From DAIPKP01 sp964539095 (lineage in GTDB: Bacteria > Synergistota > Synergistia > Synergistales > Aminiphilaceae), in contig CAZIFL010000003.1 in the NCBI GenBank assembly GCA_964539095.1, forward strand, positions 1-64,000: a stretch of 64,000 nt of DNA. Reading direction: 5' to 3'. The notes under the pieces were generated by a model. That model did not search any database, was not told the DNA's origin, and was given only the letters and a program-made list of their open reading frames with translations. Made by a program: the position numbers and the translations under genes. Positions 1 through 7,210 of this stretch are shown here, piece after piece; the first letter of the stretch is position 1, and each line of letters opens with the position of its first letter.

Positions 1-39
1 CCACTTTCGGAGCCGAGGGGACACACAAGCGGAGGCTCC
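1..39 (+). repeat. 3' end of GC-rich structured repeat, copy 1 (cut by window edge)
   Basis: Bases 1-39 are identical to 31758-31796, the last 39 bases of the self-complementary element described at 31571-31796. The two copies diverge immediately after the shared GGAGGCTCC, which fixes the 3' boundary of the element. The rest of this copy lies before the window. A TATAAT-like box at 55-60 follows and could serve the peroxiredoxin gene, but no good -35 partner is visible. Confidence 0.85.
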
Positions 40-138
40 CATTCAAAGGCACAATATAATGTGGAACAACCCACTAGCTCCATTTGTCGAAGGCGAGTTC
101 TGGAAGGTTCTTTCGTTATTTCGAAAGGAGAGAATTGT

Positions 139-636
139 ATGGTTATCGAAGAAGGAAGTAAGGCTCCTGACTTTTCCCTCCCGGATTCGGATGAGAAGGA
201 GTTCTCTCTGAAGGATTTTCAGGGAAAGTGGCTGGTACTCTACTTTTATCCCAAGGACAATACCTCGGGGTGCACCCAGGAGGCTCTCGATTTCAACGAT
301 CTACGGGGAGAGTTCGAGAAACTCGGTGCCCGCGTGGTGGGGATCAGTCCGGACAGCCCCGCATCGCACCGTGGATTTGCCGAGAAGCACGGCCTCGTAT
401 TCCCCCTGTTAAGTGACCCTGAAAAGGTGGTGCTGCAAGCCTACGGTGCCTGGGGGACCAAGAAGAATTACGGCAAGGAGTATCAGGGGGTGATTCGCGC
501 CACCTTTCTGATATCCCCCGAGGGGATCATCAAGGCGGTGTGGCGGAATGTGAAGGTGCGGACCAAACGTAAAACCTGCGAGGTGCTCCATGCTGCTACG
601 GTGCTGGAGAAGCTTCAGGAGATCGAACAGAAGTAG
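139..636 (+). CDS. bcp: Peroxiredoxin, Bcp/PrxQ family (thiol peroxidase)
   Basis: Encodes 165 residues, the normal length for a Bcp/PrxQ peroxiredoxin, which reduces hydroperoxides in the cytoplasm with electrons from thioredoxin. The peroxidatic cysteine is Cys45 in the motif TSGCTQEA. The usual resolving cysteine five residues later is absent (Leu50). The only other obvious cysteine sits near the C-terminus in KRKTCEV, so resolution may use that residue or an external thiol. An upstream in-frame ATG at 61 exists, but the ATG at 139 has AAAGGAG at 124-130 and begins exactly at the family N-terminus. The gene is monocistronic and runs into a shared terminator facing dapF. It probably serves oxidative-stress defence in an anaerobe. 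Confidence 0.93.
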   Translation: MVIEEGSKAPDFSLPDSDEKEFSLKDFQGKWLVLYFYPKDNTSGCTQEALDFNDLRGEFEKLGARVVGISPDSPASHRGFAEKHGLVFPLLSDPEKVVLQAYGAWGTKKNYGKEYQGVIRATFLISPEGIIKAVWRNVKVRTKRKTCEVLHAATVLEKLQEIEQK

Positions 637-660
637 AGGTTTTCAGTGCCATGGTTCTTC

Positions 661-693
661 GGGGGTCTTTTGTGAAAAAAGATCCCCCTTTTT
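661..693. terminator. Intrinsic terminator between convergent bcp and dapF
   Basis: GGGGG-TCTTTT at 661-671 pairs with AAAAGATCCCCC ending at 688 (one bulged A) and is followed by TTTTTCT. A-rich sequence inside the stem could let it work in both directions between the convergent genes. Confidence 0.7.
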
Positions 694-706
694 CTGTACA
701 GCGATC

Positions 707-1624
707 CTAGGCAAGCAGCTCTTCCGCAGTCTTTCGCAGATCCCCCGCAAACTCTCCTGTACAGACCACAAAGGTGGCTCCCTCCAGAAGTACCCGGTGC
801 AGATGGGGCGATTCTTCCCGGGGGAGGAGATGCACCCGGTTGATCCCGCCGGGATTTTCTACTGATACGATCCGGCGTTTCGAGAGATCCTCTCCCCGCA
901 TATATCCCAGGGCGGCGGTGCTGGCGATGGAGCCGGTGCCGCAGGAGAGAGTGAAATCCTCTACCCCCCGCTCATAGGTGCGCACCCGCACCCTCTCCCC
1001 CTCAAGGGAAAGAAAGTTTACATTGGTCCCCTCTGGAAAGGCCTGGGTGGCATACCGCACCTGCCGCCCTAAATCGTGCAGCTCCTCAAGAAAGAGATTT
1101 TCCAGCCCGTTATCTTCCAGAGAGATCACTGCGTGGGGAACCCCTGTTCCTCCTACCTCCCCCACCCGGAGGAAGCGATACCGGATGGTGCGATTTTTCA
1201 GAATGAGCGAGTGCTCTTTCTCCAGGGGGGTGCAGTCCATAACACCCAGATCCAGAAGGATGGAAGAGCCTGCGGCGGCGGCGTGCATCATCCCTGCCCT
1301 GGTGCGAAAGCGGATCTCTTCGGGGGGGCATAACCCCTTTTCTACAAGATATCGGGCGAAGCACCTGGCTCCGTTGCCGCACATCTCCCCCTCCAGGCCG
1401 TCGCTGTTGATGATCCGCATGCCGAAGGGAATCCCTGCTCCGGTATTCTCTTCGAGAAGAAGAAGACCATCCGCTCCCAGGGCGGTGCGCCGAGGGCAGG
1501 CGACCTGAGCCAGGGCAGGATAGATGGATTCTTTGAAATGTCCTTTTCGGGCGTCCATTATTACAAAATCGTTCCCGTTTCCATGGATTTTCATGAAGAA
1601 AAAAGGGTGTTCCTGGGATGTCAT
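707..1624 (-). CDS. dapF: Diaminopimelate epimerase
   Basis: 305-residue DapF, which interconverts LL- and meso-diaminopimelate for lysine and peptidoglycan synthesis by a two-cysteine, cofactor-free mechanism. Both catalytic cysteines are present: Cys82 in MCGNGARC and Cys228 in LSCGTGSIA. The reading frame extends 30 codons further upstream, but the ATG at 1624 has AAAGGAGC just before it and matches the family start (MKIHGNGNDF follows ten residues later). It lies downstream of nhaC on the same strand, separated by a hairpin. A meso-DAP dehydrogenase at 5208-6125 is a nearby functional relative. Confidence 0.95.
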   Translation of the reverse strand: MTSQEHPFFFMKIHGNGNDFVIMDARKGHFKESIYPALAQVACPRRTALGADGLLLLEENTGAGIPFGMRIINSDGLEGEMCGNGARCFARYLVEKGLCPPEEIRFRTRAGMMHAAAAGSSILLDLGVMDCTPLEKEHSLILKNRTIRYRFLRVGEVGGTGVPHAVISLEDNGLENLFLEELHDLGRQVRYATQAFPEGTNVNFLSLEGERVRVRTYERGVEDFTLSCGTGSIASTAALGYMRGEDLSKRRIVSVENPGGINRVHLLPREESPHLHRVLLEGATFVVCTGEFAGDLRKTAEELLA

Positions 1625-1720
1625 GCTAGAAGCTCCTTTCCTGATGCTGGATCTCCTGATGTTGGATCCTTTGTGGGTTGTAAGGCTGTTCGGAGTCCTG
1701 AGATTGCTCAACAAGGAAGA

Positions 1721-1748
1721 AGGGCGCTCCGGAACATGCGAGCGCCCT
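1721..1748 (-). terminator. Hairpin terminator after nhaC
   Basis: AGGGCGCTC (1721-1729) and GAGCGCCCT (1740-1748) form a 9-bp perfect stem just past the nhaC stop. On the minus strand it is followed by TTCTTCCTT, a weak U-rich tract. Confidence 0.55.
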
Positions 1749-1771
1749 CAAGAAATGCGCCTGAGTAAATG

Positions 1772-3454
1772 TTACCCTTCAGAATGTTCCAGATCCAGGG
1801 CAGGCCCATCCTCTACCCTCTTGGAGAGAATCCAGAAGATGGCTACCGCCGTTGCCGCTCCTGCCGCAAGGTTCACCGGGGCGGAGTAGCCCTGAGCCAC
1901 TCCGGCGTACCCCACGCAGGCTCCCAGAGCCGCCACGAGAGCGTAGGGGACCTGGGTATTCACGTGGTCCATGTGATCCGATCCGGTGAACATGGAGGAC
2001 ATAACGGTGGTGTCCGAGATGGGGGAGCAGTGATCCCCAAAAACCGCCCCGCCGAAAACGGCCCCGATGGTAGGAATAATGGCGGCCATGGGGTCCATCC
2101 CCATCGAGAGGGAGAGGGTGTGTGCCAGCGGTACCACGATGGGCATGAGAACCGCCATAGTTCCGTAGGAGGTGCCGGCGCAGAAGGAGATGGCCGCCCC
2201 CGCAAGGAAAGAGAGCATGGGAAGCCACATGGGAGAGAGTACATCCCCCACCACGGAGGCCACATAGAGAGGTACCCCCACCGCTTTGATGGAGGAGCCG
2301 ATCCCCCAGGCGAAGATGAGGATGAGCGTTCCCACGAAGATGGAGCGCATGCCGTCCAGATAGCCCCGGAAGAGGCGCTTCCAGGTTGTTACCCCCTGAA
2401 GGGCATAGAAGAAGATAGTGAACCAGACGGAGGTGAAGGCCCCCCAGACGAGAGCGGTGGAGCTGCTCCCCTCGCCGATGGCCTCGGCGATTCCCACGTT
2501 GGGCCAGCCACCGGTAATGATCAGCAGTGTAAAGATGGAGCCCACCAGCACCAGGAGAGGGATAACAAAGTTATACAGTTTTCGGGGGCACTCTTCGCAA
2601 GGCTCCAGGTTATCCGACTCCTCCGCCACCAGGGGTTCCGCCCCCTCCCGGAGAATTTGTCCGGTGGTGCGCGCCCGGCGCTCCGCCGTCAGCATGGGGC
2701 CGAAATCCCGCAGGGAGAGCACGCAGAAGGTTACCACCACCAGGGTGATGATGTTGTAGAGGATGTAAGGAATGGAGTGCAGGTACGCCACGTAGGGGGA
2801 GCTTTCGATTCCCAGAGCAGTGAACTGGCTACCGATCTGCCCCACCATATAGGCGATCCAGGAGGAGATCCCCGCGATGCACGCCACGGGGGCTGCGGTG
2901 GAGTCCACGATGTAGGAAAGCTTTTCCTTGGAGATCCGGTACTTGGCGGTAATGGGGGTCATGGTAGTGCCCACCACCACGGTGTTCACGTAGTCTTCGA
3001 AGAAGATAACGAATCCTGCAAGCTCTGTCATGAGCAGGGCTCCCCGGACGCTGCTGATCTTCTTGGTGATCCACTGCACCACAGCGTCCACGCCGCCCCC
3101 TACCCGCATAATCCCCACCAGGCCCCCCATGGTAAGGCTGGTGAGAACGATTTTGGCGGACCAGGGATCTCCCAGGTTATTCCACAGGGCCTCCACGGCT
3201 TTGCCGAAGCCGGTGATTGGGTTCCACCCCGTGAGCATCGTCCCCGCAACCCAGATTCCCAGAAAGAGGGAGGGGATAACCTCCTTGGTAATAATGCAGA
3301 GCCCGATGGCGATGATCGGAGGGAGCAGCGAGAGAGCGCCGAAATTTGGAGCGCTTCCCTCCGCGGCCCAGGCGGCACCTCCCAGAGCGAGAAGCCCTGC
3401 GGCGAGAAGGAGCCTGAATCCCCATCCCCGTGTTGCCTTATACATCCTTTCCAT
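1772..3454 (-). CDS. nhaC: Na+/H+ antiporter, NhaC family
   Basis: 560-residue polytopic membrane protein of the NhaC superfamily, with hydrophobic segments throughout and the conserved block GAVFGDHCSPISDTTVMSS. These carriers exchange sodium for protons; some relatives move amino acids or organic acids against sodium or protons, so the substrate is not certain. The N-terminus (LLLAAGLLALGGAAWA) resembles a signal peptide before the first transmembrane helices. A hydrophilic stretch near residues 260-300 probably forms a cytoplasmic loop. I chose the ATG at 3454, ten bases after GGAGG; a GTG at 3463 is too close to that site. It has its own sigma-70-like promoter at 3514-3543. Confidence 0.88.
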   Translation of the reverse strand: MERMYKATRGWGFRLLLAAGLLALGGAAWAAEGSAPNFGALSLLPPIIAIGLCIITKEVIPSLFLGIWVAGTMLTGWNPITGFGKAVEALWNNLGDPWSAKIVLTSLTMGGLVGIMRVGGGVDAVVQWITKKISSVRGALLMTELAGFVIFFEDYVNTVVVGTTMTPITAKYRISKEKLSYIVDSTAAPVACIAGISSWIAYMVGQIGSQFTALGIESSPYVAYLHSIPYILYNIITLVVVTFCVLSLRDFGPMLTAERRARTTGQILREGAEPLVAEESDNLEPCEECPRKLYNFVIPLLVLVGSIFTLLIITGGWPNVGIAEAIGEGSSSTALVWGAFTSVWFTIFFYALQGVTTWKRLFRGYLDGMRSIFVGTLILIFAWGIGSSIKAVGVPLYVASVVGDVLSPMWLPMLSFLAGAAISFCAGTSYGTMAVLMPIVVPLAHTLSLSMGMDPMAAIIPTIGAVFGGAVFGDHCSPISDTTVMSSMFTGSDHMDHVNTQVPYALVAALGACVGYAGVAQGYSAPVNLAAGAATAVAIFWILSKRVEDGPALDLEHSEG

Positions 3455-3513
3455 ACTACACACACCTCCAGAATAAAGATAATGGCTTCAAGAGCCACTA
3501 ATCATGCAGGATG

Positions 3514-3543
3514 ATTGTAAGGGGGGAGCAATTGGTTCGTCAA
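3514..3543 (-). promoter_or_regulatory. Sigma-70-type promoter for nhaC
   Basis: On the minus strand TTGACG (3538-3543) and TACAAT (3514-3519) are separated by 18 bases, about 60 bases before the nhaC start. An 11-bp inverted repeat lies about 18 bases upstream of the -35 box. Confidence 0.7.
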
Positions 3544-3560
3544 GGAATATATTTTAAATA

Positions 3561-3596
3561 CATTTGCAGGCGAAGGGCAGTCTTTGCCTGCAAATG
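3561..3596. promoter_or_regulatory. 11-bp inverted repeat upstream of nhaC promoter
   Basis: CATTTGCAGGC (3561-3571) and GCCTGCAAATG (3586-3596) are perfect inverted arms with a 14-base centre. The half-site core TTTGCA recurs at about 3612. Its position upstream of the nhaC -35 box fits an activator site. The stretch 3464-3953 holds this element and two promoters; I see no convincing gene in it. Confidence 0.5.
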
Positions 3597-3637
3597 CTTG
3601 TAAAAACTGAATTTGCAAGAAAGATTCTTTTTTCGGG

Positions 3638-3666
3638 TTGACAGAAAAAGACGAGGGTTGTAGGAT
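3638..3666 (+). promoter_or_regulatory. Promoter for amidohydrolase-ddh operon
   Basis: A perfect -35 box TTGACA (3638-3643), a 17-base spacer and TAGGAT (3661-3666). Transcription would start near 3673, giving a leader of about 280 bases that contains a palindrome at 3678-3700. Confidence 0.65.
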
Positions 3667-3677
3667 GGCTTTCAACC

Positions 3678-3700
3678 ACTACTCATGAATAATGAGTAGT
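3678..3700. promoter_or_regulatory. Palindromic candidate operator just after promoter
   Basis: ACTACTCAT (3678-3686) and ATGAGTAGT (3692-3700) form perfect 9-bp arms around five bases, beginning about five bases after the predicted start site. This is a classic repressor position. It could also form an RNA hairpin, but no U tract follows. The cognate regulator is unknown; the FCD-type regulator at 6259-7014 is the nearest candidate. Confidence 0.5.
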
Positions 3701-3953
3701 AGAGTGTGGAGCAGTGCTGAAAAAACATAAAGACTGCTCTGGGATGATCCAAAATGGTGCTTCGGCTGGAAAGTTGTCCTGCGGCACGGTTTGCCCAGAA
3801 GTTTATGACATTGGAGAGGGCCCAAAGCACTCTATAGGGCAGGAGCCCCTAGGCGATCTTTTCCCTCGTAAAGTGTGGATTTTCTCAAAGGAAGAACCCT
3901 TTGAGAGAGAAAGCCCTTGAGTAAAGTATGCATGGAAAAAGGAGATAGGGCGT

Positions 3954-5156
3954 ATGGGTACCTTTGATCTGCTTCAATCCGCCCGGGAGATCCTCCCCTG
4001 GATGATCGGCATCCGGCGGGATCTGCATCAGCACCCGGAGCTGGATTTCAACCTGCACCGCACTGCCGAAAAGGTGGAAGAGCATCTCCAGCAGCTTGGT
4101 ATCTCTTCCGAGCGCTATGCCACAACGGGCATTGTCGCTTCTCTGGAGGGTGATCTGCCGGGGCCCTGTCTCCTCGTTCGGGGGGATATGGACGCCCTCC
4201 CCATTCAGGATACCAAAGATGTTCCGTATCGGTCACAAATTCCCGGCGTGATGCACGCCTGCGGTCATGATGTCCATACCACCATGCTTCTGGGAGCGCT
4301 TCGGCTTTTGCGGGAGCATCCGGAGCCTCGAAGAGGAACCTTTCTCGGTGTCTTTCAGCCCGCCGAGGAGACCGGTGGAGGGGCCCTTCCCATGATCCGT
4401 CAGGGGGCCTTGAAAAAGGATCCCCCTACCTGCTGCCTGGGGCTCCACGTGGATCCCGCTCTTCCTCTGGGAACCCTCGGATATCTTCCGGGAAAGCTTC
4501 ATGCGGCTTCGGAGATGTTCGACGTGGTGATCTCCGGCAGGGGAGCGCACGGAGCGGCTCCTCACGAGGGGATTGATGCCATCGCCGCAGGAGCCTCCTG
4601 CGTGGTGGCGCTACAGCAGATTGTCAGCCGCCGCACCAGCCCTCTGGATTCGGCGGTGATCAGCATCGGTCGCTTTGTAGGAGAGGGTGCCCGAAATGTG
4701 CTCTCCCCAAGGGTGGAGCTTTCGGGTATCATACGATCTCTGGAGCCCTCCGGAAGAGAGCGGCTGAAGAGGCAGCTTTCGGAGGTTATTCATCACTGCT
4801 GTGCCGCCTTGGGAGCGCGGGGGGAGATCTCCTTTACCGAGGGGTATCCCTGCCTGATCAACAATGAAGAGATAACCAAGCGCTGGGTGGCAGTGGGGGA
4901 GCAGACTCTCGGCAGAGGTGCTATGAGGCTTCTTCCCGAGCCCTCCATGGGGGTGGATGACTTTGCCTACTTCCTTCAGGAGGCGCCAGGGAGCTTCTTC
5001 ATGCTTGGTACGAGAGAGGGGGATTCCGAAGAGCCTTTTTCGCTCCACACAGGAAATTTCGATATCGCCGAGGAGGCTCTGGCGTACGGAGCCGCCTTTT
5101 TGGCGGCATGTTTTCTGGATCTTTCGGAGGGGCCCCTTGTGGGGGCTCCGAAGTAA
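3954..5156 (+). CDS. M20-family amidohydrolase (N-acyl-amino-acid hydrolase type)
   Basis: 400 residues, the usual length for the M20D group (hippurate hydrolase, IAA-amino acid hydrolase, N-acyl-L-amino acid amidohydrolase), which cleaves N-acyl amino acids or short peptides with a di-metal centre. Metal ligands are visible: RGDMDALP (Asp80), HACGHDVHTT (Cys103, His105) and PAEETGGGA. No signal peptide, so cytoplasmic. An AAAGGAG site precedes the ATG. It is followed 51 bases later by the DAP dehydrogenase, probably in the same operon. A paralogue lies at 7211-8422 but has lost the metal-ligand cysteine. The true substrate cannot be read from sequence; the neighbouring ddh makes an N-acyl-diaminopimelate possible. 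Confidence 0.88.
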   Translation: MGTFDLLQSAREILPWMIGIRRDLHQHPELDFNLHRTAEKVEEHLQQLGISSERYATTGIVASLEGDLPGPCLLVRGDMDALPIQDTKDVPYRSQIPGVMHACGHDVHTTMLLGALRLLREHPEPRRGTFLGVFQPAEETGGGALPMIRQGALKKDPPTCCLGLHVDPALPLGTLGYLPGKLHAASEMFDVVISGRGAHGAAPHEGIDAIAAGASCVVALQQIVSRRTSPLDSAVISIGRFVGEGARNVLSPRVELSGIIRSLEPSGRERLKRQLSEVIHHCCAALGARGEISFTEGYPCLINNEEITKRWVAVGEQTLGRGAMRLLPEPSMGVDDFAYFLQEAPGSFFMLGTREGDSEEPFSLHTGNFDIAEEALAYGAAFLAACFLDLSEGPLVGAPK

Positions 5157-5207
5157 GAGTGCCGAAATAGCCGTTATAGCCATTTATACATGGAAAGGAC
5201 GAGAAAT

Positions 5208-6125
5208 ATGACCAGCATAACGCAGAAAAAACGCATCGCCCTTGTGGGGTTCGGCAACGTGGGACGTGAGGTTCTGGCGGCTCTTGAGAGCGCTCCTGAT
5301 ATGGAGCCCGCGGGGGTGATCCTTCGCAATCCCCGGAAGGCGGAGGCTTTGAGAAAGGAGCTTTCCATCCCCGTGGTGGAGAATCTGGGGGAGCTGTCGG
5401 AGATTCACGGGGCGATACTCGCCATCGCCAGCCGTGCGGTGCCGGAAGTGGCTCCTCTCTACCTGGAAAAGGGGATCCATACGGTGGATAGCTTCGACAT
5501 CCACGGAGAGCCCGTGATGGAGATGCGTGCCCATCTTCAGGAGGTGGGGGCCAGGAACGGCTCTGTGGCGGTGATCTGTGCGGGGTGGGATCCGGGATCG
5601 GATTCGGTGGTGCGGGCGCTTCTGGAGTCCATCGCTCCCCGGGGCATTACCTACACCAACTTTGGCCCCGGCATGAGCATGGGGCATACCGTGGCGGTGA
5701 AGGGGCTTCCGGGGGTGCGTAACGCCCTCTCCGAGACCCTTCCCAAGGGGGAGGGGCTGCACAAACGGTATGTCTATGTGGAGCTTGAAGAAGGGGCGGT
5801 CTTTGAGAATGTGCAGAGGGCCATCAAAGAGGATCCCTACTTCTGCCACGACGAAACCCACGTCTATGCGGTGGATTGTGTGGAAAAGCTCATGGATCAG
5901 GGGCACGGCGTGCATATGATCCGCCGGGGGGTCTCCGGAAGCACCCATAATCAGCGTATGGAGTTTAACATGACGCTCCAGAACCCCGCCGCCACCGCCC
6001 AGGTGATGGTCTCTGCCATGAGGGCGAGCTTCCGTCAGGCTCCGGGGTGCTATACCATGCTGGAAATTCCTCCGGTGGATTTCCTGGAGGGAGACCGGGA
6101 AAAGCTTCTCCGCCGGCTGGTATAG
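5208..6125 (+). CDS. ddh: meso-Diaminopimelate D-dehydrogenase
   Basis: 305-residue NADP-dependent dehydrogenase that converts meso-DAP and L-2-amino-6-ketopimelate. The Rossmann motif GFGNVG lies at residues 14-19. Family blocks CAGWDPGSDS, FGPGMSMGHT and SGSTHNQRMEF match meso-DAP dehydrogenases. The ATG at 5208 was preferred to one at 5190 because AAAGGA sits 9 bases upstream. It follows the M20 amidohydrolase and is terminated at 6182-6214. In a peptide fermenter it could supply DAP for peptidoglycan or oxidise DAP salvaged from murein; the latter would connect it with the murein-peptide operon at 41-49 kb. Direction in vivo is inference. Confidence 0.88.
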   Translation: MTSITQKKRIALVGFGNVGREVLAALESAPDMEPAGVILRNPRKAEALRKELSIPVVENLGELSEIHGAILAIASRAVPEVAPLYLEKGIHTVDSFDIHGEPVMEMRAHLQEVGARNGSVAVICAGWDPGSDSVVRALLESIAPRGITYTNFGPGMSMGHTVAVKGLPGVRNALSETLPKGEGLHKRYVYVELEEGAVFENVQRAIKEDPYFCHDETHVYAVDCVEKLMDQGHGVHMIRRGVSGSTHNQRMEFNMTLQNPAATAQVMVSAMRASFRQAPGCYTMLEIPPVDFLEGDREKLLRRLV

Positions 6126-6181
6126 CGGAAAGAGCTGAGAAGACTAAAGAAGGATTTATTCCTTCGGAGATGTGGAGATTC

Positions 6182-6214
6182 GGGGATGGTGTTTTTTCAA
6201 GCCATCCCCTTTTT
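6182..6214 (+). terminator. Intrinsic terminator after ddh
   Basis: GGGGATGG (6182-6189) pairs with CCATCCCC (6202-6209) and is followed directly by TTTTT. It separates ddh from the convergent regulator gene. Confidence 0.85.
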
Positions 6215-6258
6215 CATGCCTCTTTTTTGGCAGCTTTGGGAGATCCGGAGGATGAAGA

Positions 6259-7014
6259 TCAGGATGATGATGAGCCCGAAGAGGAGGAACCTGAGTTTTC
6301 CTCCAGAAACCAGCGCCGCACGTCCCCGATGATGTTGTCGATGTGCCGGAGCATGGCCTCCTCGGCCCCCCCCGGGTCGTTTCGGGCGATGGCCTCCGCA
6401 ATGGCCTGATGATCTGCCCCCAGACTGTACTGGGGGTGCTCCGCCCGGATTTTTGCGAGCAGGGCACGGATGTTGCGATCCTGACGCACCAGCCTGAGTG
6501 TGGCAGAGAGAACTTCGTTTCCCGCAGCTTCCGCAATGGCCTCGTGAAAATCCCGGTCCCGCTCCAGCACCTCGTCGAGGCTCAGATCTTTCAGAGGTTT
6601 GGCATGGGCAAAGATGGCCCCCATGGTGCGGTCCGTGGCGGAGAAGGCCGCCAGGCGGCTTGTCTCTCGCTCGATGGCGCGTCTCGCCACCAGAACCTTG
6701 AGGATCTTCTGGGGGTCCTGCCCCTCCAGGGTATGAAGGAAGTTTTCCGCAAGGTGGATCTGTTCGTTCTGTTTCCGGATCTGTCGCAGAAGGTTCTTTC
6801 CCTTTTCCGAAAGGGTTCGTCCCTTGTTGCTTACCTGAAGAACGTATCCCCGCTGCTCCAGATTCCAGAGGAACCGCCCTGCGGTAGCCATGCTGACGGT
6901 GATATTTTCTGCTCTCAAAGCAGCCATGATGGCGCTGGCTCCCATGGGGCGGTCCGATTGCCCCAGAATAAGAAGGATCTTCTCTTCCTCCTCACGGTTT
7001 GTTCCGTATGTCAT
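6259..7014 (-). CDS. Transcriptional regulator, winged-helix plus FCD ligand domain
   Basis: 251 residues. The N-terminal about 70 residues (LLILGQSDRPMGASAIMAALRAE onward) resemble the winged-helix domain found in NrpR and RNase R rather than a GntR head. The C-terminal half (VARRAIERETSRLAA, FHEAIAEAAGN, GADHQAIAEAIARNDPGGAEEAMLRHIDNI) is an FCD-type ligand domain with the histidines that normally bind a metal near the effector. It ends in an odd serine/glycine tail. The ATG at 7014 has CGAGGAG upstream; frames extending to 7077 lack this. It is divergent from the amidohydrolase at 7211, with a palindromic operator between them. A paralogue at 39771-40493 flanks the dipeptide operon. The likely effector is an amino acid or peptide breakdown product. 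Confidence 0.82.
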   Translation of the reverse strand: MTYGTNREEEEKILLILGQSDRPMGASAIMAALRAENITVSMATAGRFLWNLEQRGYVLQVSNKGRTLSEKGKNLLRQIRKQNEQIHLAENFLHTLEGQDPQKILKVLVARRAIERETSRLAAFSATDRTMGAIFAHAKPLKDLSLDEVLERDRDFHEAIAEAAGNEVLSATLRLVRQDRNIRALLAKIRAEHPQYSLGADHQAIAEAIARNDPGGAEEAMLRHIDNIIGDVRRWFLEENSGSSSSGSSSS

Positions 7015-7097
7015 GCCTATCACTCCTCGCGTTGGCCTCGGAAAAAACGAAAAGTCTTCCGGAGCATGGCTCATCATACCGAGAAAAACTGTATAAC

Positions 7098-7112
7098 GTC
7101 AATGACATTGAC
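7098..7112. promoter_or_regulatory. Perfect palindromic operator between regulator and amidohydrolase
   Basis: GTCAATGACATTGAC is a perfect palindrome with 7-bp arms. It overlaps the -35 box of the amidohydrolase promoter and lies about 85 bases upstream of the divergent regulator start. This arrangement fits control of the amidohydrolase and autoregulation by the regulator at 6259-7014. Confidence 0.65.
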
Positions 7113-7137
7113 AAGGTCTTTCTCGAAATGGTAGGGT
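7108..7137 (+). promoter_or_regulatory. Promoter for second M20 amidohydrolase
   Basis: TTGACA (7108-7113), an 18-base spacer and TAGGGT (7132-7137). The -35 box shares bases with the palindrome at 7098-7112. Confidence 0.55.
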
Positions 7138-7210
7138 GCATGGAGAAATATCCGGATTCTGCCCTCCCTTTTTGGGGAGCGAAGAGCTGAGGATGAGGTG
7201 AAGGATCGTG

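Noticed and set aside
1769..3514. A 581-codon plus-strand frame over nhaC
   Set aside because: Antisense shadow; its translation is a His/Gly/Glu-rich sequence with no hydrophobic core, while the minus strand encodes a clear membrane antiporter.
3714..3920. 68-codon plus-strand frame before the amidohydrolase
   Set aside because: No ribosome site, no family pattern, and composition typical of chance; left as leader sequence.
3464..3953. Lysine riboswitch or other aptamer upstream of nhaC
   Set aside because: NhaC genes often follow lysine riboswitches, but the predicted start near 3507 leaves only about 50 bases of leader, too short for an aptamer, and the inverted repeat lies upstream of the promoter.
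6241..6300. Acidic repeat-like sequence read on the plus strand near the regulator end
   Set aside because: It is the antisense of the regulator's serine-rich C-terminal tail and not an independent gene.
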